Positions 7,294 to 17,159 of a stretch of 64,000 nt of DNA are shown here, piece after piece. Source of the stretch: Haliea sp. (GTDB lineage Bacteria > Pseudomonadota > Gammaproteobacteria > Pseudomonadales > Halieaceae). The stretch covers positions 1 to 64,000 of the forward strand of contig JADJAL010000016.1 of the NCBI GenBank assembly GCA_016704305.1, given 5' to 3'. The number at the start of each line of letters is the position of its first letter. The first letter of the stretch is position 1. The position numbers were made by a program, and so were the translations under genes. The notes under the pieces are model-generated. The model was not told the origin of the DNA, searched no databases, and worked only from the letters and a program-made list of their open reading frames with translations.

Positions 7294-9522
7294 TCATGGC
7301 CTGCGGCGCGTCAAAGACATGTAGGGAATCGCTGGCAGGTAATTATCGACAGGACGCACTCGCAAGCGATTCAGCCTGTCGCAATTCTGGGCGATCGACA
7401 CCGAGGAAAACACCGGCGGGTATCCCATCGGCGCATCCACCGTGACCCGCCCGCCTCCCGCTATGACCGCGCCACTCCAGGCGTTGTACCAGGTTCCGGC
7501 AGGGAGATAGACAGAGCGACTAACCGCGCCCTGCTCCAGCACGGGTGCGACAAGAAATGTATCGCCGATCATGTACTGGTCACTGAGGCTGTACGTCCGT
7601 GGATCATCCGGGAACTCCAGCATCATATGGCGCAGGATGGGCACGCTGGTTTGCTGCGCCTCGTCGGACAGGGACATGAACAGCGGGCGCAGAGCGCAGT
7701 GCCAGCGCGAAGCGGCGAAAGCGAAAATAATGCATGCGGTGGTCGCGGGGCTTTTCTCCCACGACCAGTTGCCCTCCTTGTTGGCGCCTTCATGCGTGCG
7801 CATAACCGGCGTAAACGCGCCCAACTCGGTCCAGCGCATATAGAGTTCTTCATCGCTGGGCCCGGTGCCACGCGCAAACCCGGCTATGTCGTGGGTCACG
7901 TAAGGCTGTCCAGCCAACCCCAGGTTGAGCATGGCAGGCACTACCGTCGGCAAGCCGTCCTCCTTGCTCCAGTTGGTTTCCTGGTCGCCCACCCAATGAA
8001 TCTGGGCGGCGCCCTGGGTACCCGCCCAACCAGCACGGGCGAACATGACCCAGTCACCGTCCGGACGCAGTTCCTCCATCACCTCGCGGGTCAGGCGCTG
8101 CCACTCGGTAGGGTAGGTATTGCGTACCTCGATGGCGTCCGTACCATCCGACACCACGGCATCCAGCGGCGTCCATTCGCTGAAATCCGCCATCCAACCG
8201 TCGAAGCCGTACTCGGTCACCATGTTGCGCAATGCGTCCTTGATGTATTCGCGTGCGGCGGGCAGGGTAAGGTCGGCCTGCCCATCCCGCTGTGGAATGT
8301 TGGCGCCAAAGAACACATTGGTTTCACCGGCGGGGTTCCTGGTGAGCAGCCCCGCCGCGTCCATCTCCGCAAAATGATTGGGTGAAAACCTGGGCTCAAG
8401 GTCTTTTACCAGGAACGGGTTGGCGTACGCGAGAAACCGGTAGCCCCTGGCGTGCAGCCCTGCAACCATCCCGGCAATATCGGGGTAGCAGACATCCTTC
8501 GGGATGGGCACCTGGTTGTCATCCAGTTCATTGCATACCTCATCCGGCGCCCAGCGGTACTGCACGCCGTCGCCGTTATCGAAGTTCTTGCGATGGCCGC
8601 CCCAGTCCTGCACCCACATCGCAGTCACTGGAATATCGGCAGCCTCGAGCGCCGCCACCTCGGCCAGCACCTTGTCGCGCCCGCCCTGGGATCCGATCCA
8701 CACGCCGTAGGCCCACTCGGGCGGCCTGGCTGGCCGCCCGACAAGACCAGAAAGCTGCCGGATCACGTCCTTGGTGGTCGGCCCATGGAATACGGTCCAC
8801 TCGATCGAGTCGCCGCCGATGACTTCAAACCACGCCACGGCCGGGTCAGCGGCGCACAGGTCAAGCCGCACACGCCGCGCCGTAGCGAACAACACGCCGA
8901 AGCCGCGCACATCCATGTAGTAGGGCATCGGGAAGTAAGTGGTGTGCTCATCGCCCACTGCGATACCGCCGTTTCCGCTGCGGCCATTGCCCTGCTCGTT
9001 GACAAAAAGTTCGAAGGCCTCCCCGCGCTGGTCGGTGGCGTTGTACTGCTCGCCGAAGCCGTGGAATGAACCGGCGTCGTCACACCTCACCGGGAGCGCA
9101 ATAGAGTCAGCGGAGGCGCCTGACAACGTGAAGCGAAAAACGGTGCGCTCGGCATCAAGCGGCTGTGCCTCGAGCACGGCCTGCCTGGAGCCAGCCGCGT
9201 TGGCGAACTCCAGCTTGACGCCGGAACCGACCTGCTGGCTCTCCAGGAGGTTCAGGGGGTCCACGGTTTCATCCGTGCGAGTGAACGCGATAACGCCGAT
9301 ACCGGACGTTGTTTCCGTGAACTCCCTGGCCAGCGGGGCAGTATCCCCTGGCATCGCAAACAGCGTTCGCCCGGCCACCTGCACAGTGATATCGCCGTTG
9401 CTTTCAAGGACGACCTGCGGCGCGCCTGGATCGGTGCTCGCCGGGAACCCGTTGCTGGAACCATCGCTGCACCCGCCAAGCAGGGCAAGGAGGAGTGGAA
9501 AAAGCGCGCGTCGCAGCATCAT
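7294..9522 (-). CDS. GH31 glycoside hydrolase, sulfoquinovosidase/alpha-glucosidase-like lipoprotein
   Basis: The 742-residue protein starts at ATG 9522 with a lipoprotein signal (MMLRRALFPLLLALLGGC, lipobox LGGC). Earlier codons to 9573 would hide the signal. The GH31 barrel shows TAMWVQDWGGHR, the nucleophile in DGWMADFSEW (Asp about 446) and the acid/base region HWVGDQETNWSKEDGLPTVVPA (Asp about 513), then FTPVMRTHEG. This pattern is close to YihQ-type enzymes, which release sulfoquinovose, but the substrate is not certain. Residues about 596-607 (ACIIFAFAASRW) read oddly: a shifted frame gives AHYFRFRRFA, the expected family sequence, so compensating indels are likely at 7702-7737. It would be anchored in the cell envelope. 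Confidence 0.85.
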   Translation of the reverse strand: MMLRRALFPLLLALLGGCSDGSSNGFPASTDPGAPQVVLESNGDITVQVAGRTLFAMPGDTAPLAREFTETTSGIGVIAFTRTDETVDPLNLLESQQVGSGVKLEFANAAGSRQAVLEAQPLDAERTVFRFTLSGASADSIALPVRCDDAGSFHGFGEQYNATDQRGEAFELFVNEQGNGRSGNGGIAVGDEHTTYFPMPYYMDVRGFGVLFATARRVRLDLCAADPAVAWFEVIGGDSIEWTVFHGPTTKDVIRQLSGLVGRPARPPEWAYGVWIGSQGGRDKVLAEVAALEAADIPVTAMWVQDWGGHRKNFDNGDGVQYRWAPDEVCNELDDNQVPIPKDVCYPDIAGMVAGLHARGYRFLAYANPFLVKDLEPRFSPNHFAEMDAAGLLTRNPAGETNVFFGANIPQRDGQADLTLPAAREYIKDALRNMVTEYGFDGWMADFSEWTPLDAVVSDGTDAIEVRNTYPTEWQRLTREVMEELRPDGDWVMFARAGWAGTQGAAQIHWVGDQETNWSKEDGLPTVVPAMLNLGLAGQPYVTHDIAGFARGTGPSDEELYMRWTELGAFTPVMRTHEGANKEGNWSWEKSPATTACIIFAFAASRWHCALRPLFMSLSDEAQQTSVPILRHMMLEFPDDPRTYSLSDQYMIGDTFLVAPVLEQGAVSRSVYLPAGTWYNAWSGAVIAGGGRVTVDAPMGYPPVFSSVSIAQNCDRLNRLRVRPVDNYLPAIPYMSLTRRRP

Positions 9523-9704
9523 CAGAGAGTCGTCCGGGAACAAGCCGTGCAGGCATGCGCAACAATCTATCACTGGTTGCGACCCTATCCCAGCACAGCA
9601 GGCTGTGTCGGCGATTGGGTTTGCTGCGATTTAGCGGGTAAGGGAAATGTTATGACAACACAGTCGCGAAGCGCGTCTTTGACGTAGTGCAAGCGATACC
9701 CTGC

Positions 9705-10852
9705 TTACTGGTTCAACCACGCATCGGCCTGCTTCTGTGCCAACCGAACCAGGTCACCCTGCGCAAGGCCCACGTCAAGCAGGTGCAGACCCCAGCCGGG
9801 ACGGAAATCCTCAACATCATCCACCCGCGGATCGTCGGGGTCCCCATTGATGGTGATGGCAAGATCCCTTGCCCTCCTCCTCGATGCACTCACCCTCGAA
9901 CAGCCCAGGCAGTTTCACAAAGGGGGTGGTAATTGTCTGGTTGAGCGCAGGGTCAGTATAGGGCTGCACCTGCGCTGGCGAGAAGACAGCATCCAGTTCC
10001 AAGCGACCACCGCCCAGGTCCACCGGGTGGGTGCACGTCGCACGCGTATCGGGGCTGTCGGTGTAACCAAAGTCAAAGAAGCTCTCGCCGGGCACTGGCG
10101 GCGACGTCTGCCGGAAACTGACGTAATTGACGAAGCAATGTGTCTCCTCGTCGAAAGTACACGGCGGCGTGCTTGCAAATGACGCACCCACCTCTGCGCC
10201 ATTCGGTAATTCCACAGACATACCGATCAGGTGCGCAGCGATCATCCTGCTGGCCAGATAGGCATCAGCTTCAATTTCTTCCTGTATCAGCCGAATCAAG
10301 TGGGTACTGCCCTGGGAGTGACCTACGAGTATGAAGCCGCGTCCGTTCGCGTTGGCGACATAGAATTTGAAGGCATCAAGTACATCGGCATAGGCCACGC
10401 CGGAAATCTCGGGGTCGTAGTATTTACCGGAAAACAAGGCAGCTACCGTGATCTGCCTGTACAGCGGCGCGAACATTCGACAGACCGACCGGTAACGTGC
10501 CGCCTGTATGTAGGTCATATCTATCTCTGCGTCGGCGATAAGGTCGGAATTATCGCTGGCATCCCCGCTGGCCGTCGGATAAACATAGAAGCAATCTACC
10601 GGCTGATTGCCTGCAGCTGGCGACTCTTCCAGTTGCCTGGTCCCATCGGCAAAGACAATAGTCGTCGAGAGATCCCTTTGGCAGACATTGAATTCGTCTG
10701 CGATATCCGGCCGACAACCAGTTCTCCTTGCCGTCATACTGCTCGCTGGTGTAACCGTTATAGGGGTTACGGGGTGTGTCGTCATACCCATCATTGACAT
10801 CGCTGCATGCAGCCAGGAAGAGCCCAAGCAGCAAAACGGAAAGCACTCTCAT
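9705..10852 (-). pseudogene. DUF3089 alpha/beta-hydrolase lipoprotein, two frameshifts
   Basis: The gene begins at ATG 10852 with GGAAG six bases upstream and a lipoprotein signal MRVLSVLLLGLFLAACSD. A frame break near 10716 joins ENWL to CRPDIADEFNVCQRDLSTTIV. The core then has VDCFYVYPTAS and the nucleophile elbow FILVGHSQGS, typical of DUF3089 lipase/esterase-like proteins. A second break near 9868, in a GGAGGAGGG stretch, is followed by RARDLAITINGDPDDPRVDDVEDFRPGWGLHLLDVG to the stop at 9705. The central frame alone covers 9817-10827. The likely role is ester hydrolysis at the envelope. The substrate is unknown. Confidence 0.75.
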
Positions 10853-11094
10853 TTTCAATCTTCCGTGAATGGATTTGCTAAGCCAGAAAGATAAATCGCA
10901 AAAAGGAAGAGGATAATTGCTATCGCCGGACTGTCCGTAGATGTAGATCAATACCAGGGCTTTTAACGCACTCCTCGTTACAGCGGGAGAAACGGTGCAG
11001 TGAACATGCCCCCTGCAGCATGCAGGAGAACGAACGACGACGCTCTCGTTGTTGCTAGGCCAAGGCCAGCAGCAGTGAAACGGCGGATCTGGCC

Positions 11095-12368
11095 TCATTG
11101 GTCAATGCGCCTGGTTGCCGGCACAGCCATTCGAGCTCGGCAAGATTCACCCAGTACGTCTTCCACCGCGCCGATATCCTGCCCCCGGTAATCATAAATC
11201 GTGTAGATCATGACCAGGTGCATAAAGCGCCCGCCTTCGTCGGATTGACGCAGTTGCAACACCGGCGGTAAAGCTGTGTGCTCCGGCAGCGCCTCGACTT
11301 GCGCGGGATTGCCGCAATCGGATTGGTAGGAAGGACCCAGTTGCACGCAATTGGCGAAACCGGGCTCGACGGAATAGCGCAACCCTACCTTGGTGACGCC
11401 TCAATGTCAGCGATGATCAGCGCGCAGCTTTGGTCCTGGTCCGCGCCGATGCAGGGCTGATCCCAACGCTCCCTTTCTCGTTGCGGCGCTTCGATCGCGT
11501 GGTAGCGCACAAAGCCGTCATAGGCTGTCCGTTCAACCATCGCGAGGCCAGAGTCAGTGAGTCGCCAACCCGGCAAGGCGTGCAATGGGCAGGGTTCCAG
11601 TCGAATCTGCACAGACTTCCGGGCCTCCTCCAACCCCGCCAAAACGCGTTGAGTGCCTGCGGCACCCTCCGCGTGCGATTCCGCCAAGGCCCGCCTGAGA
11701 TTTTCATGGCCGTTCAATCGGGTCTCGCCGGTGAACAAGGCTTCTCTAGCGCGCAAGAATCGCCAGGAGTGGGTCGCTATCACAGAACGAGAATCCGTAT
11801 TGACGAGGAAGTCCTGCGCCAGCGCCGTGCGCACCTCGTCCGCTGTATGCCAGTTCCAGTTGTCATGCTCTGGCGCGGGCCGATGTTTGATTTCGACGAT
11901 GGCATTGCGGTTGTATTTATTCAGAAAACGGGTGCCTTGTTCCGACTGAAGCTCGCCGCAGGTAATGTTGCCAACATCGTCCATGAAATAATCGAGGAAG
12001 CGTGTTGCCGCGCCGCCATGGCGGCGCAGGTAGTTGCTTTCGGTCGCCTGTACCGTCGGGCCGATCTGGACCCAGTGCACGGCCCCCGGCTCCGACTTGG
12101 CTTGCAGCAACCAGTCTTTTCCGTTGTCCCCATCTGTTACCAGGAAGGCCAGAAGCCCGATTTCAGGTTGATCAATGAGCGGAAACGACGCCTGGTGAAA
12201 AACCTGGCCCGGTGCGTCGGCGGTAACGCCGCAAACCGAAAAGAAAGCACCATCGCAATGTTCCAAACGCCCGTTGACCAGGCGCCACTCGTGACTCGCC
12301 GCCAGGTCTATGGGTCGGCAACGGCCCTCCAGCTCGCGCCGCCGGTCACCAATCCATTTGGAAATCAC
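11095..12368 (-). pseudogene. NDP-hexose 2,3-dehydratase, one frameshift
   Basis: Frame 11385-12368 (327 residues, GTG start) has the Hexose_dehydrat repeat: LIDQPEIGLLAFLV, AKSEPGAVHWVQIGPTVQATESNYL and GELQSEQGTRFLNKYNRNAIVEI. The second repeat begins in it and finishes in another frame after a break near 11395: VGLRYSVEPGFANCVQLGPSYQ then QSDEGGRFMHLVMIY, stop at 11095. Both repeats are needed in known enzymes, which remove the 2-hydroxyl in the first step of 2-deoxy and 2,6-dideoxysugar synthesis. The GTG overlaps the stop of the upstream glycosyltransferase (GTGA), so the two are one operon. If the break is real the protein is inactive. Confidence 0.75.
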
Positions 12369-13408
12369 GCTAAGGACGCCAATTGCTCGCGCGCTGCCAA
12401 AAGCAGGGTGTCCAATTGCGGCTGTACAGTGAACAACTGGCCTACACGTTTTTTAACGGCCACCCTGGCTCTCAATCCTTTACCAAACCCGCATGCGATA
12501 CACAGCTCTGCAAACGCATCCTCTCCCGTTTCTAAAAACTGCGTTGCTGCCTCAGCGGTAACGAGGCGCTTGAACATATCGGGTGGAGGCGGGAAAACCG
12601 GCGTCAGGAAATCTCGTGGATTATGGCCCGCCGCAACCGCGTTGCAGTGTTTTGAGCGCAGTTGCGTTCGCAAGTCGTCGGGGCTGACCAGGGCTGAGAG
12701 TTCCAATAGCGGCGCAAGCGCTGATTTAGCGAATGAATAGGTTCCGCCGTCACTATCCTTGGGCGGCATTGTATTATCTTTGACCACAGTGATCTCATCA
12801 GACGCAACAACCTTGATGCCGCTGCGCCATGCCCGCATCGCCCAGTCCTCGACGGGCGTGCGGTAACACGCACTGGCGGGGGTCATGGGGCCAACGAGAT
12901 CGGCAGCACAGCGACGGACGATCCAACTGCTGATGGGTTCGAGATAGTAAAACGGGCGGACAAAAGCTTCACGCAGCGTGCGGAATGCCGGTGTTATTTC
13001 TGTGATGGTGAAATCAAGATCGCGGAATTTGGGATTCATGGCAAAGGCTGCCGTGCCGATAAAAAGATCAGCATCGTGCTGCACAAGTGCTGCTACCGCT
13101 CTTTCGAGGTGGTCGGGTAACCAGAAGTCGTCATGGTTCAAAAACGCCAGATACTCACCCTGTGCCAGGGCCATGCCCACGGAATTGGGCAACGCCTGCT
13201 CAAAGCACCGTTCTGGCAGATTGATGAAGCGCATGCGCGGATCACCAAGCGCGGCTACGGCTTCGCCCGTCTCCGGTGTGCAACAGTCTCCGATGACCAG
13301 GCATTCCCATTCAGGCATTGTTTGATGACGCACACTTGCAAGTGCCGCGATCAAGGCCGGCACGCGATTATAGGTCGCAACAATAACAGTCACTCTCGGC
13401 TTGGCCAT
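12365..13408 (-). CDS. Glycosyltransferase family 2 (GT-A fold)
   Basis: The 347-residue protein opens with PRVTVIVATYNRVPALIAALASVRHQ, the nucleotide-sugar-binding start of GT2, and has GEYLAFLNHDDFWLPDHLE, where the acidic pair would hold the metal and the sugar nucleotide. No membrane segment is evident. The C-terminal 100 residues have no motif I recognise. Its stop overlaps the start of the NDP-hexose 2,3-dehydratase, so it plausibly transfers the deoxysugar that enzyme helps make, onto a surface glycan or protein. The acceptor is unknown. Confidence 0.85.
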   Translation of the reverse strand: MAKPRVTVIVATYNRVPALIAALASVRHQTMPEWECLVIGDCCTPETGEAVAALGDPRMRFINLPERCFEQALPNSVGMALAQGEYLAFLNHDDFWLPDHLERAVAALVQHDADLFIGTAAFAMNPKFRDLDFTITEITPAFRTLREAFVRPFYYLEPISSWIVRRCAADLVGPMTPASACYRTPVEDWAMRAWRSGIKVVASDEITVVKDNTMPPKDSDGGTYSFAKSALAPLLELSALVSPDDLRTQLRSKHCNAVAAGHNPRDFLTPVFPPPPDMFKRLVTAEAATQFLETGEDAFAELCIACGFGKGLRARVAVKKRVGQLFTVQPQLDTLLLAAREQLASLA

Positions 13409-13582
13409 CGACTTTTTCTTATACGAATACAGGCCGGCGTATGATGCGGTATCAACACCAGGACGATCAAGGCCCTACCTGCAGATGTAACCAGGGGGTC
13501 GTCAGGCTTGGTACCACCGCGTTCAGCACGGGTCCCCCACGGGCGCTTGAGGTGGCGGCTATCCTGGAGCCACCTTCAACAA

Positions 13583-14289
13583 TCACCCGGTGAACTTGCC
13601 GCGGAAGTCTTTCGCCCTCTCACTGGGTGGCGCGAGGGTAAAGCCTCCGATGTCGGCATAGGCTTTGGCGAACGCGGGGCGCTTTGCGAGGCGCGCTGCG
13701 TAATCCGCAAACTGCTGCCCCTGGCACAGGCCATACGCCCTTGCCCATAAAACATTCTGCCCCATGACGCAATCCACGGCGCTGAACCGGTCGCCGCAGA
13801 TGTAGTCGGAGCGCTCGAGTCGCTTGACCAGTTCGGGCTCGACTTCCCGATGAATTTCTGGTTGTAGCGCGCGACGGTTCTCTCATCGCTGTCACTGCCG
13901 AGAATGTGCGTATGAATGCGAATCTGCCACAGCATCATATCCATCCAAGAGGTGGCATAGTGCAGCATTTGCAGATAGTCGACCCGCGCCAGCGAAAACA
14001 CATCCGCCGCAGGCGCCAAACCTTTTTCAGGAAATAGGTCGGCCAACAGCGACACCATAGCGCCGCTCTCCAGCATCATGTGACGTTCTCCGCTTTCGAG
14101 CGTGATCTCCAACGCCGGCACGTTGTGGTTCGGATTTTTCTGCAGGTACTCCTGGCTGTACTGCACCCCATCGTACAGCGGCACCACCTCAACATCGAAG
14201 TCGTCCTCGAGCAATTCGTGCAGCAACCATTTGACGCGGGCGCTGCGGGTTGCCGGAAAGTGGTAGAGTTTCAGTCGTTTGAAGTTCAT
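13583..14289 (-). pseudogene. Glutathione S-transferase, one frameshift
   Basis: The start ATG at 14289 is preceded by GGGA. The N-terminal thioredoxin-fold half is intact: LKLYHFPATRSARVKWLLHEL, NPNHNVPALEI and MMLESGAMVSLLADLFP (the ESGA motif contacts glutathione). Near 13862 the frame breaks after NQKFI; one lost base explains it. The C-terminal half follows in another frame as EVEPELVKRLERSDYICGDRFSAVDCVMGQNVLWARAYG and ends RAKDFRGKFTG at 13583. Read through, it is about 235 residues, normal for soluble GSTs. The role would be glutathione conjugation or reduction in the cytoplasm. No operon partner is visible. Confidence 0.75.
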
Positions 14290-14505
14290 CGGCTTATCCC
14301 GGTGTGACTGGCAGTATTTGCCTGCCATAGTAACGTTGTTTTCAGGAGTAGCGCACCATGGTGAAAGCAAGCGCTTCTATTTTCGCGCCTTTACACTTTA
14401 ATGACTGCTCGCACGCACTTCATGCTCGCATTGCGCGACGCCTGATGAGCGGATACATTGACCTCGGCGTAAATCATTACCCCAAAACCAGAGAGGTAGT
14501 ACCCC

Positions 14506-14907
14506 ATGGAAGCAGTACTGAGCCAAAGCGTTGATGAACTGGTGTCGAATGGATGGGAGCCGGTAACGACCACTGAAACCACCGCGTCACTGGAAGGCCG
14601 GCGCCCTTTCGCCTGGTGGCTATTCCTGATCGTGATCTTTTTGTTTCCGCTGTTCGGCGGGCTTTTGTATCTGGTGTTCTGGCTCGCCACGTCGAAGGCC
14701 ACGGTGTTCCTGCATGTGGAACAGGGCAAGATCGTAATTGCCGGGGATGAATGGCTTATTCGGCATCAGGAAGCGCAGCGCGAGGCCTACGGTGAAAAGC
14801 AGCGGCAGATCAAGGAGCAGGGTTTCCTGAAAGCGATGTGGCCACAACTGCTCGTGTCACTGGCGCTGCTGGGCATGTGGATCTATATCGTAAAGACCTA
14901 TTGGTAG
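14506..14907 (+). CDS. Small membrane protein, unknown function
   Basis: A 133-residue protein starting at ATG 14506 with GAGAGG about eight bases upstream. It has a soluble N-terminus, a long hydrophobic stretch (WWLFLIVIFLFPLFGGLLYLVFWLA, probably two short passes or a hairpin), a charged middle (RHQEAQREAYGEKQRQIKEQ) and a C-terminal membrane helix (LLVSLALLGMWIYIV). I do not recognise the family. A strong hairpin follows the stop. It is convergent with the TonB receptor gene. Confidence 0.65.
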   Translation: MEAVLSQSVDELVSNGWEPVTTTETTASLEGRRPFAWWLFLIVIFLFPLFGGLLYLVFWLATSKATVFLHVEQGKIVIAGDEWLIRHQEAQREAYGEKQRQIKEQGFLKAMWPQLLVSLALLGMWIYIVKTYW

Positions 14908-14927
14908 GCCGGGTTTTCACCCGGCCT
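14906..14927. terminator. Hairpin between convergent genes
   Basis: AGGCCGGG and CCCGGCCT form an eight-pair stem around the loop TTTTCA, overlapping the stop of the small membrane protein gene and about 20 bases from the TonB receptor stop. The U tract is poor, so it is a probable two-way terminator only. Confidence 0.5.
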
Positions 14928-14948
14928 TGAGTCCAATGTGTCGAAGGC

Positions 14949-17069
14949 TCAGAAGCTCCACTGCACCCCTATCGATGCGGTGCGCGGCTTGTTCGGACGA
15001 GCGCCATCCGGTATGCGAGAAACAATCGCCAGTTCATCAAACACGTTTTCGACTTTCAGGTAAACGGTGGTTTGTTTCTGAATCGTGTAGCGGCTGATCA
15101 AATCCACCACCCACAGGTCCTCGCTCGCGTCGTACTGGTCGCCGCTGTTATTGCAGCCGACAGTCATGCACATCTCGTCGATGTACTTCACGATCGCGTA
15201 GTTGTTCCAGCCCATGCCGCTCTCGACGCCTGCCTCCAGACTGAAGGTGTTCTCGGGAATCGCGGCCAGTTTATCGCCGTCCTCGAAGCCGTTGTCAGGA
15301 TTGTCCTTGCTGATGGTGCCGTCCGTATACGTGTACATGAGTTGCACCGGGAAGGTGAGTGAGCCTGAGTTGAAGCTTCTACCTGCCTGCAGTTCCAAAC
15401 CGGCAATCTCCGCTTCACCCGTATTGAACGTGCCATCGGTATCGCCATTGCTACAGGGAGCGGCGTTGGAGCAGTACTCAACCTTGTCTTCGAAATCACT
15501 GTAAAAGCCGACGGCCTCGACGAACCAGCTACCGCGATAGCGCACGCCGGCTTCATAGTTGTCGCTGGTTTCCGGATCCAGGTTGTCCGTTGCGGCGCCA
15601 CCCAGCGGGGCAAAGCCTCGATGCACGCCGGCGAGCGCTTGCCAGCTGTCATTCAGGTCGTAGGTGAAGGAGGCGCCGGGCAGCCATTCATCGTAATCGG
15701 CGCTGATCTTGCGCGATACCGTCTGCTGGTCCGGGTCGGCGTAACGCTTCTGCCACGTCTGTATATCCTCGTAGCGCAGCGCCAGGTTCACCAGCAACGC
15801 ATCCGTCACCTGCCAGCTATCCACTGCCCACAGGCTCAAGGCCTCTGCTTTCTCATCCAGGTTATCGCTGCCAGTAGGCGTGGTGGTTTCCACATACACC
15901 AGGTTGCCATTGACCTGATCGTAGATTTCGACCGGCTGGAAGCGGTCCATTTCGTCCTCGTGCGGACGCACGCCCACCGCCACCTGGTGGTTGTCCAGGT
16001 TGATGTCGAAGTTGACGTCCAGTCCGTAGGATTTGTATTTGCGGTCGTTGTGCTTGTAGCGCAGGCCGTCCTTGTCCACGGAGCCATGCAGTACGCCAAT
16101 CGCTTCTTCATCGCCCTCGTTTGCAGCATCGACCAACGCGCCGCCGCCATCGAGTTTGAACCAGTCGCGGGAAAACTTGTTGTAATAGCCGGTGGTGGTC
16201 AGGCTCAGCATGTCGTTGAACGCGAAGCGGTACACCGCGCTGTAGCCCTCGTGGTCGTTTTTCATCTGGTCTATGCTCGACAGGCCATAGCGACGGGTAG
16301 CGTCGTTGTTGAAGTCCACGTCGGTAAGCCCGAGATAGGTCTCATCGGAAGTCTCCTCGGAGTACTGGGCCTTGAGCAGCACACTCTGGCGCTCGCCTTC
16401 CCAACCCAGCTTCGCCAGATAGTCATGCAGGTCGAATCCGGTATCGGCATGCGTGCGATCGATTTTCTTGAAACCATCGCTGCGACGCTGTGCCGTCTCC
16501 ACCAGATAGCTGAAGTCATCCACTCGCCCACCATGGTTGGCCAGCGCGTTGATTTCATTGTTCTCCCCATAGGCCAGGTTCACATTACCGCGCATCTCGT
16601 CCGGGATCGGGGTCGATACCATGTTCACCACGCCACCCGTGGTCTGCGGCCCGTAGCGCAGCAGCGGCGCGCCCTTGAGCACTTCGATGGAACTCATGCG
16701 CAGTGCCGTTGGAAAATAGTACGCAGGGTTTGAATACGGCGCCGGCGCAATCAGTACGCCATCTTCCATCAACGTGATCTTCTCGGAACGCTCCGCAGTG
16801 GCGGCGCGGATGCCTATATTTGGACGCAGTCCGTAACCGTCTTCTTCCACGATATACACGCCCGGGACCGTCTTCAGCAACCGGTTGATGTCACCGGTAG
16901 CCTGAATCTGTATCTGCTCTGGACTGATCACCGACCCGGTCCCCGCGAGCACCCTGGCATCATCGACACTGCCGACAATGGTCACTTCCTCTATCTGGTG
17001 ATTGGACGCCAGCGCCGCTTCACCGGTCATCAGCGCCGTAAAGGCTGCCCCTATGATCTTTCTTTTCAT
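14949..17069 (-). CDS. TonB-dependent outer-membrane receptor (FecA-like)
   Basis: A 706-residue outer-membrane receptor. It has a signal peptide (MKRKIIGAAFTALMTGEAALA), a TonB-box-like region (IEEVTIVG), a plug domain (DINRLLKTVPGVYI, SIEVLKGAPLLRYGPQTTGGVVNM) and a beta-barrel that ends with the aromatic residue F (SIGVQWSF). Architecture and size match ferric-siderophore or ferric-citrate receptors; the ligand cannot be read. GGGGAA precedes the ATG. A Fur-like box lies about 70 bases upstream, which supports iron control. No FecR/FecI or transporter genes are adjacent. Confidence 0.92.
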   Translation of the reverse strand: MKRKIIGAAFTALMTGEAALASNHQIEEVTIVGSVDDARVLAGTGSVISPEQIQIQATGDINRLLKTVPGVYIVEEDGYGLRPNIGIRAATAERSEKITLMEDGVLIAPAPYSNPAYYFPTALRMSSIEVLKGAPLLRYGPQTTGGVVNMVSTPIPDEMRGNVNLAYGENNEINALANHGGRVDDFSYLVETAQRRSDGFKKIDRTHADTGFDLHDYLAKLGWEGERQSVLLKAQYSEETSDETYLGLTDVDFNNDATRRYGLSSIDQMKNDHEGYSAVYRFAFNDMLSLTTTGYYNKFSRDWFKLDGGGALVDAANEGDEEAIGVLHGSVDKDGLRYKHNDRKYKSYGLDVNFDINLDNHQVAVGVRPHEDEMDRFQPVEIYDQVNGNLVYVETTTPTGSDNLDEKAEALSLWAVDSWQVTDALLVNLALRYEDIQTWQKRYADPDQQTVSRKISADYDEWLPGASFTYDLNDSWQALAGVHRGFAPLGGAATDNLDPETSDNYEAGVRYRGSWFVEAVGFYSDFEDKVEYCSNAAPCSNGDTDGTFNTGEAEIAGLELQAGRSFNSGSLTFPVQLMYTYTDGTISKDNPDNGFEDGDKLAAIPENTFSLEAGVESGMGWNNYAIVKYIDEMCMTVGCNNSGDQYDASEDLWVVDLISRYTIQKQTTVYLKVENVFDELAIVSRIPDGARPNKPRTASIGVQWSF

Positions 17070-17140
17070 GATTTCCCCGCTCGTTTCATATGCTTCTGAT
17101 GCCCCGAATGGAACTGGCCGATGCCGGGGGAAACACGTTT

Positions 17141-17159
17141 AGTAATGATTAATATTATT
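17141..17159 (-). promoter_or_regulatory. Fur box upstream of the TonB receptor
   Basis: On the minus strand the 19 bases AATAATATTAATCATTACT agree with the Fur consensus GATAATGATAATCATTATC at 14 of 19 positions. They lie 72 bases before the receptor start, in the most A+T-rich part of the leader. The rest of the gap (17070-17423) holds nothing I can support as a gene. Confidence 0.6.

Noticed and set aside
7252..8385. 377-residue plus-strand reading frame
   Set aside because: Antisense to the GH31 gene.
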